A model generated the notes under the pieces. It saw only the letters and a list, made by a program, of their open reading frames with translations, was not told the DNA's origin and did not search any database. A stretch of 64,000 nt of DNA from NCBI RefSeq assembly GCF_028858725.1, contig NC_084761.1, positions 32,642,501 through 32,706,500 on the forward strand, written 5' to 3'. The first letter of the stretch is position 1; each line of letters opens with the position of its first letter. Below, in pieces: positions 1-13,200 of this stretch. Made by a program: the position numbers and the translations under genes. Source of the stretch: Colius striatus (taxonomy: Eukaryota > Chordata > Aves > Coliiformes > Coliidae).

Positions 1-3000
1 GATACAGTGGGTGAGTTGACAGTTGTGCAGAAGAGGACAACAAAAACACCTCCAAAACACCAACTTACAAGAAGTTTTGCATAAAATTAAATGAGCTAAG
101 AGGATTATCCAGTAACTGGATGTAAAAACAGAAAAAAAAGGAATCAAGACAGTTTCAGAGAATCCTTAAAGAGAAATCGAGGGACACTCAAAAAAGGATG
201 TAAAGCACAGAGAGGAGAATCTCAAAAAAATAGTGAGACCACCATAGTCGAGAAACAGTAGAAGAAAGTGCACAAAAGTGGTAAAGGTGAAAAATACAGA
301 GGCTGTGATGCTAAGTGAGTGTGAATGTGGTTATGAACTGAAAGTAGTTTGGCATAGCAAGAAGTCGGAAACAGTCTTTGCTGAGCCTGACAGCTAAAAG
401 AGAATACTGAAGAATGTATTTTTATATCATATGTAGCACAGGCCATTAAAAGTTGGTTTTTTTAACCCCACATCAAGTCCCATAATTTCTGTTCAGCTAA
501 AGCACTTCTTCTTGAAGAGCATCTGCCACTGCTTCGAGATTTCAGCATCAGTCATTTATCAGTAAGCTATACTATGCATAATTATCCCAAATGTTTAGTA
601 CCTGGTACTCTAGCTCTAATTTGAATTATTCTGGTTTCAGCTTACAGCCACTTGTTTTTCATATGCTCTTATCTATCAAAAATTATGCAGTGGTTGTATA
701 GAGGCGGATCAGAAAGTACAAGATATGAACTATTTGCCTCACTGCCATGAGAAAACCAGCAGAACATGATTGCAGCTAATTTCCCTTAACTCATTATTTT
801 TAAATGAAAAAAGAAATGCGCACAACAGCAAGGTTATTTAAATTTCCTAAGTGATACACAATAAATAGGTTTCAACTAGTTTTTCTTATGTAGGCTAAGA
901 GAAGAAAAAATGAAGAAGCAATTTAAAAAAAATGGCAGCATATAATGGAAATGTAATCACCAGGCAAGAAAGTATCTTCCTTTCTAAATTATATTAGGGT
1001 AGTTTTGTATTTTTAATAACTTTTCAATAAATATGTGAAGACTAAGCTGAAAAATCTTCTCTCATTTTCCACAGAAAACAAACTTCCAGCAGTTTATTCC
1101 ATAAAGATTCCTTTCTCTTTTTTTCAGGATAAGTGTAAAAAAAAAATCGGCTAAAAATGCACTTTTATCAATACAAAGACTCCTAATGACTTCACTGAGC
1201 TATTGCTCAGGCCTTAAAATCATTACAGGAATACACTTGATAAATTATAATAATGATATTATATTATAGATAGGTGTTGCTGACAATATTGATTACATAT
1301 ATATACATATATGACATATATAAAGCTTCCCCAGCCTCCAAAAGGAACAAAATCATGAGGTGAAAAAAGCATAATAGTAGTTCATTTAACTAAGTTTGAA
1401 GTTGCTAAAGATTTGAAGTTGCTGAAGATACTAAAAGATTTAATGTTTTACTTTTGGTTCACCTGAGTGCTAATGGAAAACTCTTCCCACTTCTGGGCAG
1501 ACCATCATCTGCCCTACAGAAGCAGCTGTAAACTGGATGCACAAATGAATAAGTGGATATGCTAAGTAATGGTAGAAGGAAAGCACAGTTTCTAAGAAAA
1601 TTCTCCATGCAGCCGTGACTATCACCAGACCATTGCAATCCGAGCTTTGATCTGAATAATATAGTTCAGTCCTTATATCTCAGAGGAGAAAACATGTACT
1701 CTCAAATTTCTTTAAAAATACAAATACATAAGTAAGACATTTCCATGCAAACATCAATACTTGGAGAACCTCATAATTGAAAGGGAAATTGTCTGGCAGC
1801 AGCTTAACGCTTCTCTTCATTGTGTTTCCCATGCCTTAATGGCCTAGGGCACTTGGTAAATATGGGTGCCATTCTTAATATATGAAAGTCATAGGGAAAT
1901 ACTTAGTTTTCTAGTAAACCTCAACTGTTCAATAGACAACATTTTTCTTTACCCTTCTGTCTTCTGAGTGTCTATGCCAAATTTGAGAACAGAGCATAGA
2001 CTCTTGAGCCCAGCTCAAATGTGTTAGTGTTAAATGCTGACAAGAGATACCTGCTCCTGCAGGCTTATTTTCTGCTTATGAGAATCTTGTGATTGATGTC
2101 ATTACATGATACAGAGTCTGTTCAAACCAGAAGGCCCAGGAAAACTAAGAACTAAGCAAAATGTTGTTCTGAGCTTTTTAAAATGCCATTGACAATCAAT
2201 AGCTACATGAAACTTTATGGATCTGTTCCAGTACTGAACAGCCATGATAAATTGTGGAATCTCTGGTGGTGATTATTGTCTTTATGTGTGCAGATTAGCA
2301 CAAATCTAGATAGCTAAACCTGAATGCATGGGGATCTTCTTAACTCTAAATCTTCTGGAGAATGTAGAATCTGTACCAACTTGCAGTTTAACCTTGTCTC
2401 CAGTAACACTATACTGTTATGCTTCCCTTTTTGAATGAATTTATTGGTTCACTGTGATCTGGGCTATAATCTGGGCCTACCACCACTAAACTGTCTTGCT
2501 GCACCAAGTGAAAACACATTCAATTTTGACTTTCTTAACCTAATCTCATAAAGGTTTCATGCTTCAGTTACCTTGTTATTCAACCTCACAAATGACAGGA
2601 AGGAACAGATGGATTTAATCAAATAGTACCTGGCTGCAAGATGTATATTAACACAGAAATATGTGGATGCTTGTAAAGAGCACAGGTAAAATAGACAGAA
2701 AATTACAATAGATTGCTATTTTTTAATTGAGGCCTTTGAAACAAATTGAAGTTGCCAAAGCTAATAATCAGTACAGATGTATTGCAGCTACTTAGCGATA
2801 ATATGAACATACCTGTAAATAAAATGTTCCCTTAGGTTGGGCATATAGCATTAAAAAGCTATAATCCAAATTCTGTTTAGTTCTCCACCTAAACATAAGC
2901 AGCAAATTCTGATAAGCTTTTTTGGGGGAGTTGCAAGTTATTTCTATAATAAAAGCACTTCTAATGCTCTGCAGTTTTTTTTCTACAGTAAAATTGTATG

Positions 3001-4135
3001 GTTGTGTTCTACCTCATTGCTAAGGGACCAAAAGTTCCACTATAATCAGTGTAAACATTTGTAAATTATTTCACTTTTCTAGAAAAGTTAATGTTAAAGA
3101 AGCCAAAAATTTTTATCTGTATCAATGCAGCCTGAAACAAAATTTCTAACAAGTACATTAATGTCAAATGACTTCAAAGATTCTACTCATTGTATTATAA
3201 ACAGTTGAGATCATCCCACAGTGATTATTTAAAGATCAAACATTAAGTGCTTTTACTGATGAACAGCACAGAAGCAGGTTGATAAACTTCATTTTCAGGT
3301 TTAAACGTAAACATGGATTTTCCTCTACAGATAATCAATACTAAAAGACTAGAGTAATTTACCACTATTTAATTGACATAAAATTGTATCTGACTCAAAT
3401 CTAATCATTCCTGAAACTTGAGTTTCATGTTTATGCTCTGACAGATCTAAGGTTTATCTATAAATTCTATATACTTGTATATATGCATTTGCTGATTTCC
3501 TCCAACCTAAACTCGGTACTGTGGTTCCCTTGCTGCACTGTTGGCATACCTTCTGATAAATCAGCAGTTGCTGATCAGAAGAAAACTATTTTTCTTCAGT
3601 AAATCAGTTTTGTCAGGTTATAATCTCTGTTTTAGTGAATTTGAGGCACAAGAGCAAATGAAATCACCAGCTAACATATATTACTAACTACTATAAAAAG
3701 TCCATCATCACCAAAAGTTAAGGTCATGAATTAAATCCATGTTGCAGTTAGCTGATGAGCCACATGAGGTTTCCTTTGTGTGTTCACAGACCCTCTCCCT
3801 TGTCTGTCACATAAAAGATTTTCCTTTTTCTTCCTTTATGACCAGACCATCCAGCCTGTTGCCTCTTACCCTTATCTATCTGGTTTAAAACCTGTGAGAT
3901 TCCAAGAGAGAAGAACCAGAGGAGAAGCCTTGGCTCTCACCCTGAACTTGAAGCTGATGTGCAGCGTAACTTCTCTCAAGATTCCCTTATGCAATATTTT
4001 TATTTTTAAAGTACACTTAAGGTCCATTAGCTCTGAAATACACAAACATTATTAGCCCAAATAACACTGACTTCTGCAGAATTTCGTATTTTATATGCTT
4101 AGCAAAAGTTCTTAGGTTTTATACAGCGATCTTAC
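1..4135. other. MGAT4D intron 6 (partial)
   Basis: AT-rich sequence with no exon, repeat family or RNA gene recognised. It contains a short AT dinucleotide patch near 1295-1322 and a 17-bp tandem duplication at 1395-1428. Small open frames here show no family resemblance. Confidence 0.6.
1395..1428. repeat. 17-bp tandem duplication
   Basis: Two adjacent 17-bp units (TTTGAAGTTGCTAAAGA, then the same with one A-to-G change). Visible directly; no function is suggested. Confidence 0.8.
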
Positions 4136-4249
4136 CTTACTCTCTCCTCTGAATCCCCAAACTGTTTTTTCAACTTGGAAAGATCTGGATAATACGAAGT
4201 AGGAGGAGAAATAACCTCCAGGACTCCAGAACGGACTTCTCTGGGGAAG
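4136..4249 (-). CDS. MGAT4D: MGAT4D coding exon 6
   Basis: 114 nt exon, acceptor CTTCACAG and donor GTAAGA. It encodes [19 protein letters not shown] and [11 protein letters not shown], nearly identical to the MGAT4 family core. The next family segment (WRTKQNLDYCF and the EDD motif) was searched for on the minus strand of 1-4135 and not found. Confidence 0.93.
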
Positions 4250-7200
4250 CTGTGAAGAGAAGCTTAGTGATAGCACATTCCTCAAAAAGAATTTGAGGGC
4301 AACCACAGGCAGCAGCTCCCCAGAGTTAGGTCTGCTCCTCCATAAGTGGAATTCACAACTCTAGCAAAGAAACTCAGTCACACAGATTATAAGTTAGAAA
4401 CTAAGAAGGGCTCTTTGACACCCATCAGAACAGGCATGACAGTAACTCATCAGTCTCAGAGAACACTTGAACAAAAGTCTGCCTCAGAAAATCTGCCCCT
4501 CATGCATCTACAGATGCTCACGCATAATCCCGAGATGGTTGCCAAAATGCAGCAGTAATTCACTATCAAATCCACTATCTAGAACTACACACAACCATTC
4601 CCCCTTGCATGAGAGCTCCTAGCTTCCTTACACTGTCTCTAATTCTACATTCTAACCAGAACGATGCTGTCCTGGAGTGGGTGTTTGGTATGGGGAGTCT
4701 GGGTCTAGGCTCTGCTCGAGGTATTAAATTTTCCATTTAAAAAGTCATTGAAAATATGCATCACCAACTTTGGAAGCCAAACCTGGAAGTCAAAACTCCC
4801 CCTTCCTCCAGAATATGTCAAAATAATTTACAAATAATTTAAATCTTCAGTTTTTTATACGTGTAGTATCACTGAAATAGGAAGTTTTCATAACTGAGTT
4901 CTCACAGTCTTGCTGTGTCATACTGACAAAGCATCTACTCTGCTGTAATTTTTTTAAAACCATAAAGAAATAATAAAATGATCTGAGTGCTTAAGTTGCT
5001 GTATGTGTTGTACCTCACCTCCTCTTCATCTTGTCATAGCTGCAATACTCCCAGCTGAGCTGAACTACCTGCAGGCAGGAAGGTATTGCTATTACTTAGA
5101 TAGCAAGCTCAGCCTGGGGAAACTTCTAGGGAAAACCTGAACTAGAGGGTCTGGGAAACCTTTGAGTGGAATGGAACATGCAGAAAAGTCTCAAAAGTGA
5201 GGGGAAAAAGACATCATCTCCGGGGCAGCTGTGGGGGTTTTTTTGGGGGGATGGGGTGGGTGGGTTACTTTTCCCAAGTAACAAGTGATAAGACAAGAGG
5301 TCATGGCCTCAAGTTTTACCAGGAGGAGCAACTTGGGGAGGTTTAGATTGAAGGTCAGGGCTTTTTTTTTTTTTCACAGAAAGGGTTGTCAAGCATCAGA
5401 ACAGGCTGCCCAGGGAAGTAGTGGAGTCACCATCCCTAGAGGTATTTATTTAAAAGAGGTGTAAACGTGGCACTTAGGCAGGTCAGTTAGTGGTGGATGT
5501 AGCACCTTTTGTGGACTCCATGATCTTAAAGGTTTTTTCCAACCTAAATGATTCTATAGTTCCAGTAAAACACTGATACAAAGATTGAGAGTTCTCTTGT
5601 AGTCATTTTAAAAAAGGAGAAAGGGAAAGGCTGTTTTACTTCAAACACTGGCCAAACAGAGCTTCTGTCAGGATAACCAATTCACAAAAAAGCTCACTCT
5701 TAGACAGTAGTATAGGGGAAAGGGACCTGGGGTTCCTGTGGACAGCAGGATGAGCATGAGCCAGCCATGTGCCCTCGTGGCCAAGAAGGCCAATGGCATC
5801 CTGGGGTGTATTAGAAGGGCTGTGGCCATAGGTTGAGAGAGGTTCTCCTCCCTCTCTACTCTGCCCTCATGAGACCACATCTGGAATACTGTGTCCAGTT
5901 CTGGGCCCCTCAGTTCAAGAAGGACAGGGAGCTGCTGGAGGGAGTTCAGCACAGGGCCACCAAGATGATGAGGGGAGTGGAGCATCTCCCTTATGATATG
6001 GCTGAGGGAGCTGGGGCTCTTTAGCTTGGAGGAGACTGAGGGGTGATCTCGTTAATGTTTACAAATATGTAAAGGGTGGGTGTGAGGAGGGTGGAGCCAG
6101 GCTCTTCTCAGTGATGGCCAATGATAGGACAAGGGGCAATGGGTATAAGCTGGAACATAAGAGGTTCCAAAGAAATACAAGGAAGAATTTCTTCCCTGTG
6201 AGAGTGATGGAGCACTGGAACAGGCTGCCCAGATGGGCTGTGGAGTCTCCTTCTCTGGAGACATTCAAACCCCTCCTGGATGAGTTCCTGTGTGACCTAC
6301 TCTAGGAGGTCCTGCTCTGGGAGGGGAGTTGGACTGGATGATCTTTGAAAGTCCCTTCCAATCCTTAAGATTCTGTGATTTTGTGTGAAAGCATCAAAGA
6401 GGCCAGAGACACCAGTACTACAGCACTGCTTAGAATTCATCTCTTGTGTCTTTAAGTCAGCTGCACTTCAGCGCCTTTAGTGTTCTCTGTTTTGTGACTG
6501 TTAGCTACATTACATAATATCTTAGAAAGTGGCTTTTGTAAGGCAAAATAGATCTACCAATGGCTCTGGTTTTTGTTTGCACTAACATTTTTATTTAGTA
6601 GCTGTTCCTCTCAAGCTGCTCTAAGGTTTTTAACATGCATATGATGCTGTAAATATCTATGGGAAAGAAAGATAGGAGCAAGCAAAACTGCAGTGGGAAT
6701 CAAGACTTGATTTGGTAGCTCCTACATTAATTTAGCACAACAAAGAATGCCCATCTCGTGTTACCCATCATATAACAGTATTCAACATTATAAATAGAAT
6801 CTCGTTGCTGTCCAAAGTCCATTGCCTTCATGAAAAGGAGGCAAATGAGGAAACAGACACCTAGAAAACAGCCTCAGGTGCCTTGAATTGCATCATTAAT
6901 TTCATGAGGAAAAGACTTGGGTTCAAGTAAATAAATATTTATCAGAGGCTTAAGCTGACACCTTGATTGATTAGTTGCAGCACATATATGAAACAAGAAA
7001 AGGAGAATAAACTGTCATATATCCCTCTGTTCTAAATGTCACAGTTTGTTAACAATAAACATACTAAGAGCGCACCTTTGCCTTATTTCTTAGCAGTTCC
7101 ATTTCATTACAACAGAGTTCTAATTTACTGCTGAAATGATCCAATTCTTTCCATAAATGCTCGAAATGTATTTAACAGCTGTTCAGTGTTACACTCTATG

Positions 7201-10200
7201 GGACTTACCTGGTTTTAATGCTTTCTGCAACACTGTTAACATATTCTGCATTCACCTAAAGAAAAAAAAAAGAAGGGGGGTTTCTTTTCAAGTCATTCAA
7301 TCTGTATTAAGCAACATTTTGTAGGGAATATTTGTGTGCATACACTTCATTTATATTGCCTAATTATTTTAATTCCAAACAATGGCAGTATGTTGTAGCA
7401 GCATGTCTGCTAATGTATGGACAGTGTAGAGCTTTCAAGCCAACTGAACTTTCAACACAACTAACAGTAGAACTGCACTATCTCCAAGTATGCTTTCTGT
7501 ATTTTGTTTTTTCACTACTTCTGCAGGGGACCAAGCCAGTTCCTGCATAAAATTCTGTTCTACAGCTTTCAGTTATGCCAGAAAAGCACGGTCATAAAAC
7601 TGTCAGGAAAAAGACCCATTTCAGGTTAATCATCCAAAAATAATAGAAGAGGCCCAGGGCTGTTGAGAAAAGCCACCTAGGCTAGCAAGACTTAATTTTT
7701 TTTTTATTTAGAGTTTCTTCTTAATATAACAAAGTTATGTCTGGAATCTTTGAGGACATATTTATTCATTGGTGCTGTTTCATAAGACTAATAGTTTTTA
7801 GTGTGCAAAACACATCTGTTAACTATATTAAAGAGTGCAAAGTTTATGGATGCCATTTCCAAAGCAATATAATACCTATTGTAGCAGTTCAGATGTTTTT
7901 TTCTTTAAATACACAACTAATCATTACCAGTAAGATATTACATTTATAATGAGTAAAACCAATTTGAAGTGGTAAGAAAAGAACTGTGACAAAAAAACCA
8001 AACCAATAACTCTTGAAATTCACTTTCAGTCAATAAGTTACTCTGACCTAACCTACAATGTAAACATTTAACTTGATCTTCGAAACTTCCTGGGAAAAAA
8101 GAAGGTGTGGACTCATTATCAGTGAACATACCTGTCCCCTTCTCATAATTAAATGTTCTTACCACCTCTCATATCAGCACAATCAACCCACTTTAATTTA
8201 CTGCATGGCTGAAAAATATAACCTGTAAGAACGTGACTTTGCGGATGGGAAAAAGGGGAGACACTGATTGTTACAACTTAGTTTAATCCTGAATTGCCTG
8301 AAATAGGTTATTACTACAACAAAGCTACTGTTTGTTAGAAGGGTTACGTTAGCAGTGTCCACTGTGGGAAACTGTATTATTCGGAAGTCAAACCTTAAAA
8401 ATCCAAAGGAGTCTCTGAGGCCCTGTATTAGGAAGTTCATCTGAATGGAAGCTAGGCAAAGTTCATCACTGCCAAGGCTCTTCCTTGTTCAGCTTAGCAG
8501 TAAAGTAAGTTCAGCTCCTGAACATTGTACTGAAGAGGAACTAGAGCCAGTAAAATTGGGTCTATCTACTTATCATTATGATCCAAACAGAACAGTGGAA
8601 GTCAAGACTCAGTGAAGTGAACTATGCTCTGTTTGACGGTATTACAGCTCCAAAAGATGCTCTAAGCAATGACTGAAGTAAAAATAGCCATCTTTTAACT
8701 CTCAATGAATACAGGTATGAAGTTCAACGTTTTTTATGGCAGGACAAAGAAATATGAAGAATAAATATGAAGTCTGAATAACAGCATAGTCTTTTAACCG
8801 ATCACTAGCTAATTCCTTTCTGCATTTTTTTTTTCTAATATGGTGGTGACATTTTGGAATGAAAAAAAAAAGTAATTTACCCTAATATTTTACCTTGAGC
8901 ACAGTTTATTTCCCCAAACATGGAACCGTTCAAGTCTCTGAATAGTTCTTCCTAAGAAATCCAAATATGCATGCAGAAGGCAAGGCTCCAGCATGTCAAG
9001 GTACTTTGCAAGTTATATGATATCAAAACAGAAGATCTGAACTTTTGTTAGCGCAAGTTTACTTTTTTCAGGTTCTATAGAATTTTTCCATGGAGAATTT
9101 ACATTTCAATCTTGAAGTAGAATACTTTTATTTCAGAAAGAAATAACCACTTTGTATGTATTTATTTGAAAGTTTGTAAATGAAATATGACTTTTTATCT
9201 TTCAATCATCTGACTTTTTCTCACATATGAACACTGAGGCACTAACTGCTCACTGTCTCCTCCAGCCTCCCAAAGACCTAGCTAACAAAATTTTGCCACC
9301 TCTCCTACATTGCTATATTAAATCAACATACTGTCTTTCTATCAACATATTTCATCTTTCCATGCAAACTTACCTCTGCTACAAAGACAATTATTACACA
9401 GTCATTCTTTTGCTCTTCAGAAAGTTCGTAGAGTAGGGAATGCAGTGTATTAACCAAATAATGCTGTTTTTCCCTTTTCACAGTAGGAATACCCATTACC
9501 AGAGAAACTGCAAAGAAAGAAAGAAGTCCACAAGCCATGCAATTTTAAGTCAGATAAAAAGAAACTGAACTTACATTTTAATTTTTATTTGACGTGATCA
9601 TGAGACTTGGTGGCAGTTAATATTCCTACAGCACTGTGACAGCACTTGCTTTTCTACCTAGGAGACATACCTGCAGCTAAGTTTAGGTTAAAGACACTTG
9701 TGTCCATGGTATAAGCACTCAAGTCTACCCTGTGTAGACTGTCAACATTTGAGAACTTGGCAATTTTACTACCTCTGGCATATACATAGGTATCTGCTAT
9801 TGAGTTTCTAAAGGGGGTATTGTGAAATAAGAGCCAGCCTTGGTATGGAGATCTGAGTGGTAAGAGTTAAACTAACACTGCTTTAGTGAGCAAGTTCACA
9901 CAGGAGGTGAGTACTGTGTATCTTAGAAAGGAATCCAAAAAATTGAGAAGACAACTTCATCATTTGTACCAGCTCAACAATGCAAAGTTCCAATGTTCCT
10001 TCTCAGCACATAACCTGCTAAACCACTGGGATTTTGTTTGGTTTTGTCCACTGAAGGTCAGCCTGTACTTGTTAAAGTGTGGTCTTGCTATTGTGATTGT
10101 ACAAATGAATGAAAATTAAACATGCAGCAAACGCAGCATTCTTTTATTACTTTTTTGTTTGCTTGTTTGGCTTGCTCCTTGCTTGTGAACGTATTTGATT

Positions 10201-13200
10201 TTCTGAGGTATTTTTAAAAATTATTTTGCTGATCACCTATGGTCTTCTGCATACTCACACAGATCTATGGTATGGGCTAATAGATTACCTCCAGTGAGGT
10301 GATCCTGTGAGAACCACAGTACTGCTCCAGTAGGATCACTAGCCCATGTCATGGGCACAGACAAGTTGTTTTTTTAGTTAAATGAAAAGGGCTGTCAACA
10401 TTTCTTTGTATAAAATCATCCTATAGAAAAGTCAAAATTAAAAAAAAATGCAAAACTAAGCAAAATAGTTGACTAGTTCCTTGTTTGCTTATTGCTTTTG
10501 AATGTTCTTTTTATCTACAACATGACAATTAGGAGAAGGTGTAATGATAATTTGTATTACAGTTCACTGGAATTCATAATGATCTGTGCAGGGTCCACTG
10601 ATTTCTCATGGGGATGAAAAAGTTACACTTATTTATTATTATTCTTCAAATGATCACATCACCTTTCCATCTGCTTCTAGCTTCAGTAAACTCTCCCTGT
10701 CTGCCTTACTCATACTAATTTTGTGGGAATAAAAGGACGGGTAGTCCAATTTTGCCATATGAATCCATGACTAAGAAATAAACTAATATTGCTTTTCAGT
10801 TATGACTATTTTTTGTGATATTTGAAAATGTTTATCAGAATATTTTAGGGAGGACTTGAAATTGGGATGGGAGGAGTAGAAGTGCTTTTGCCATCTCCAT
10901 TAAATTTTATTCAGTTTGGCAACATTATAAAGTTTAAGTAGAAAATCCTCTTCAAACCTTGAGTACACTTCATTGCTAGAATTTAAGATAAGATATAAAC
11001 ATATAAAAAATATATGACAAACTTCATTTCCTACCTCCAGTTCTCTGTTGCCCAAAAATCACATTTGGGAAAAGGGCATCTTCAGATTCTCGAAGGTGAG
11101 GTAGATAGTAGTACATGTTTGTAAGATGCACGGGTAGTTTTCTGGTGAGGTTTAACACGTTCCACTTCACATCATCTTAAAGAAACAAAAAAGTCCACGT
11201 ACGCACATAATAAAAAGCCAGCAGTAAATCCTATTATTTCAACCATTTTCCTTAATTGAATACTAGTAGGTAACCACACACAAAGTTATTCTATCAGAAC
11301 TATTCTTTGGAAGTCATTATATGTCATACATACTCTCCTCCTGTGGTAATAAACTGTGAGTTGGCCAGTACAGCCCCTGCCACTCAGGCAACGGTGAAGA
11401 CCTGCAAAGCTGAACATGCCAGGAACTCTGCCTGCGGTTCCCTGTGCCTAAACAGCCACAGGACTGAGACACCTCACAACACAATAAGTTATTATTTTTA
11501 AAGCAGCACGAAGACAGAAAGTTTTTCTTTTCTTCCACAGTTGGCAGGCAAATTTTGAAATAAAAAGAAACACAGATTCCGATTAACAACTTCCTTCCTT
11601 AACAAACTAAAATGTTCTCGCCTGGATGTCATACACGGTGGTTTTCAGGGCTCAAACAGAAGTTTTCATGTTCTAACAAGTCCTATGGCAAAAAAGGACA
11701 ACGATTCAGACCTTTAGAAACTACTCGAGAAACAAGACTGTGGTAAGTTAAGAGAAAAGTAGAGATTTTTGTTTCTTTACTAGATTAAAATAAAGGTTAA
11801 AATAATTGAATATTTATTCATGTTGAAATAACTCATGTGACATTATAAAAATAATCTTATTTTTTAAAAAATAAACCATATAAGAACCAGATACCATTAA
11901 TCTACCTGTTTGTCTTCCTTGACATGAACACTCCTGAATGTTCCAGTGGTGGTAAAAATTCTTTAAAATAAATTTAATACAAACTTGATCAATTTAATTC
12001 TAAAATCATTATAAAGTCAAATACAAGCTTTCAAAAAAAAAGTGCTTACAGTAAGATACCCATGGGGGCCCAGATGATACACACCATGCAATTTTTAAAA
12101 AGGCAATTGAATGAATTAAAATAAAGACCATATTAATGAAGAATTGCAAATGCTCTTTTGAATATTTAAGAAAACTGCTTGGAAACAAAACAGTTCACTC
12201 TAGATTGTATTTACTAGTTGCCTAAAGGCTAAAATCTTGCTTTCCTGACACAGGCAGCATATGGCTGTCACATTAAAATTTTATCTGTCATTCTCTGTTG
12301 CTGAATTTTTCTGTACTATACTAGCTACCTGGAATTGTATGGGTTTTTTACCTTGAAAGAAAAATAAAGCTCTTATGAATTTATATAAGGTAATTCATAC
12401 TTCAGTGGCTGCCTCCTCCATACACTTTATCAGTTGTGCAAGGCACTTCATGATATCAGAACATCACTTCAAATAGTTTCAGCCAACAAAATCATGTTAA
12501 GAGCCTTCAAAGCCACAGAAAACTTGAAAATTCACAGTTTCACAGTCAGAAAAGCAACAGGAGGGTTATTAACTTAGATGCAATTCTTAGGAAAAATAAA
12601 TTTCCATCTAAGATAACTCCCAACATTTACCATACCTCAAAGTTACTTAAGAGAAATCTTACAAATGACTGTCATCAGTTCAATTCACTTAGCTTAGATC
12701 AGTGAAGACAGACGCTTACTGAATGGGCAATATTTGTCTGAAGTTTTTCAACTTCCTAAAGATATTCCTACTGAAAATTAGGACTGGACATACAGAAGGC
12801 ATTTAAAAAAGCAAACCCAAACCAAAAACCCCAAACCCCAACATATATATTTATGTCCAGACATTGTGTATGAAAGAGAGTCTCAACTCCTCGCACTCTG
12901 CTTTGCCATTAAATATACCAGAATTTTGCTGCATATAAACTTTCTTTTTTAAAAACCATCTTTGTAACACTTCAAGGATTTTCCATTTTTATTTGGAAGG
13001 AGTACCTGTCAAGGGTTGGGCAAACTTTAATTTTGTTGTGGAAAATAAACCTTCATATTTTTGTTGTACAATAGAACTTGGCTCGAATGGGAAGCAGAAG
13101 AGTAAGTAAAGATAAAACTGTTCAGTAATTTTAAGAAATGTCTGCTTTGAATCCTGTGAATTGACAGATTTAATATTTTCTGATATTGAGCTGGCTCCAG

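Larger units (their letters stand above)
4250..7208. other. MGAT4D intron 5
   Basis: Intron holding two CR1 3'-end fragments and a G-rich tract (separate entries). The flanks 4250-5220 and 6390-7208 show nothing recognisable. Confidence 0.7.

Noticed and set aside
2790-2850. Possible MGAT4D exon after an acceptor-like TTTATTTACAG on the minus strand
   Set aside because: The frame required by exon 6 meets a stop after a few codons and shows no MGAT4 family motif.
5668-6305. Several open frames on both strands
   Set aside because: They are pieces of a CR1 ORF2 C-terminus and its antisense.
12810-12842. Telomere-like AAACCCC repeats
   Set aside because: Only two irregular units in an A/C-rich patch; not a telomeric array and not a full i-motif/G4 pattern.
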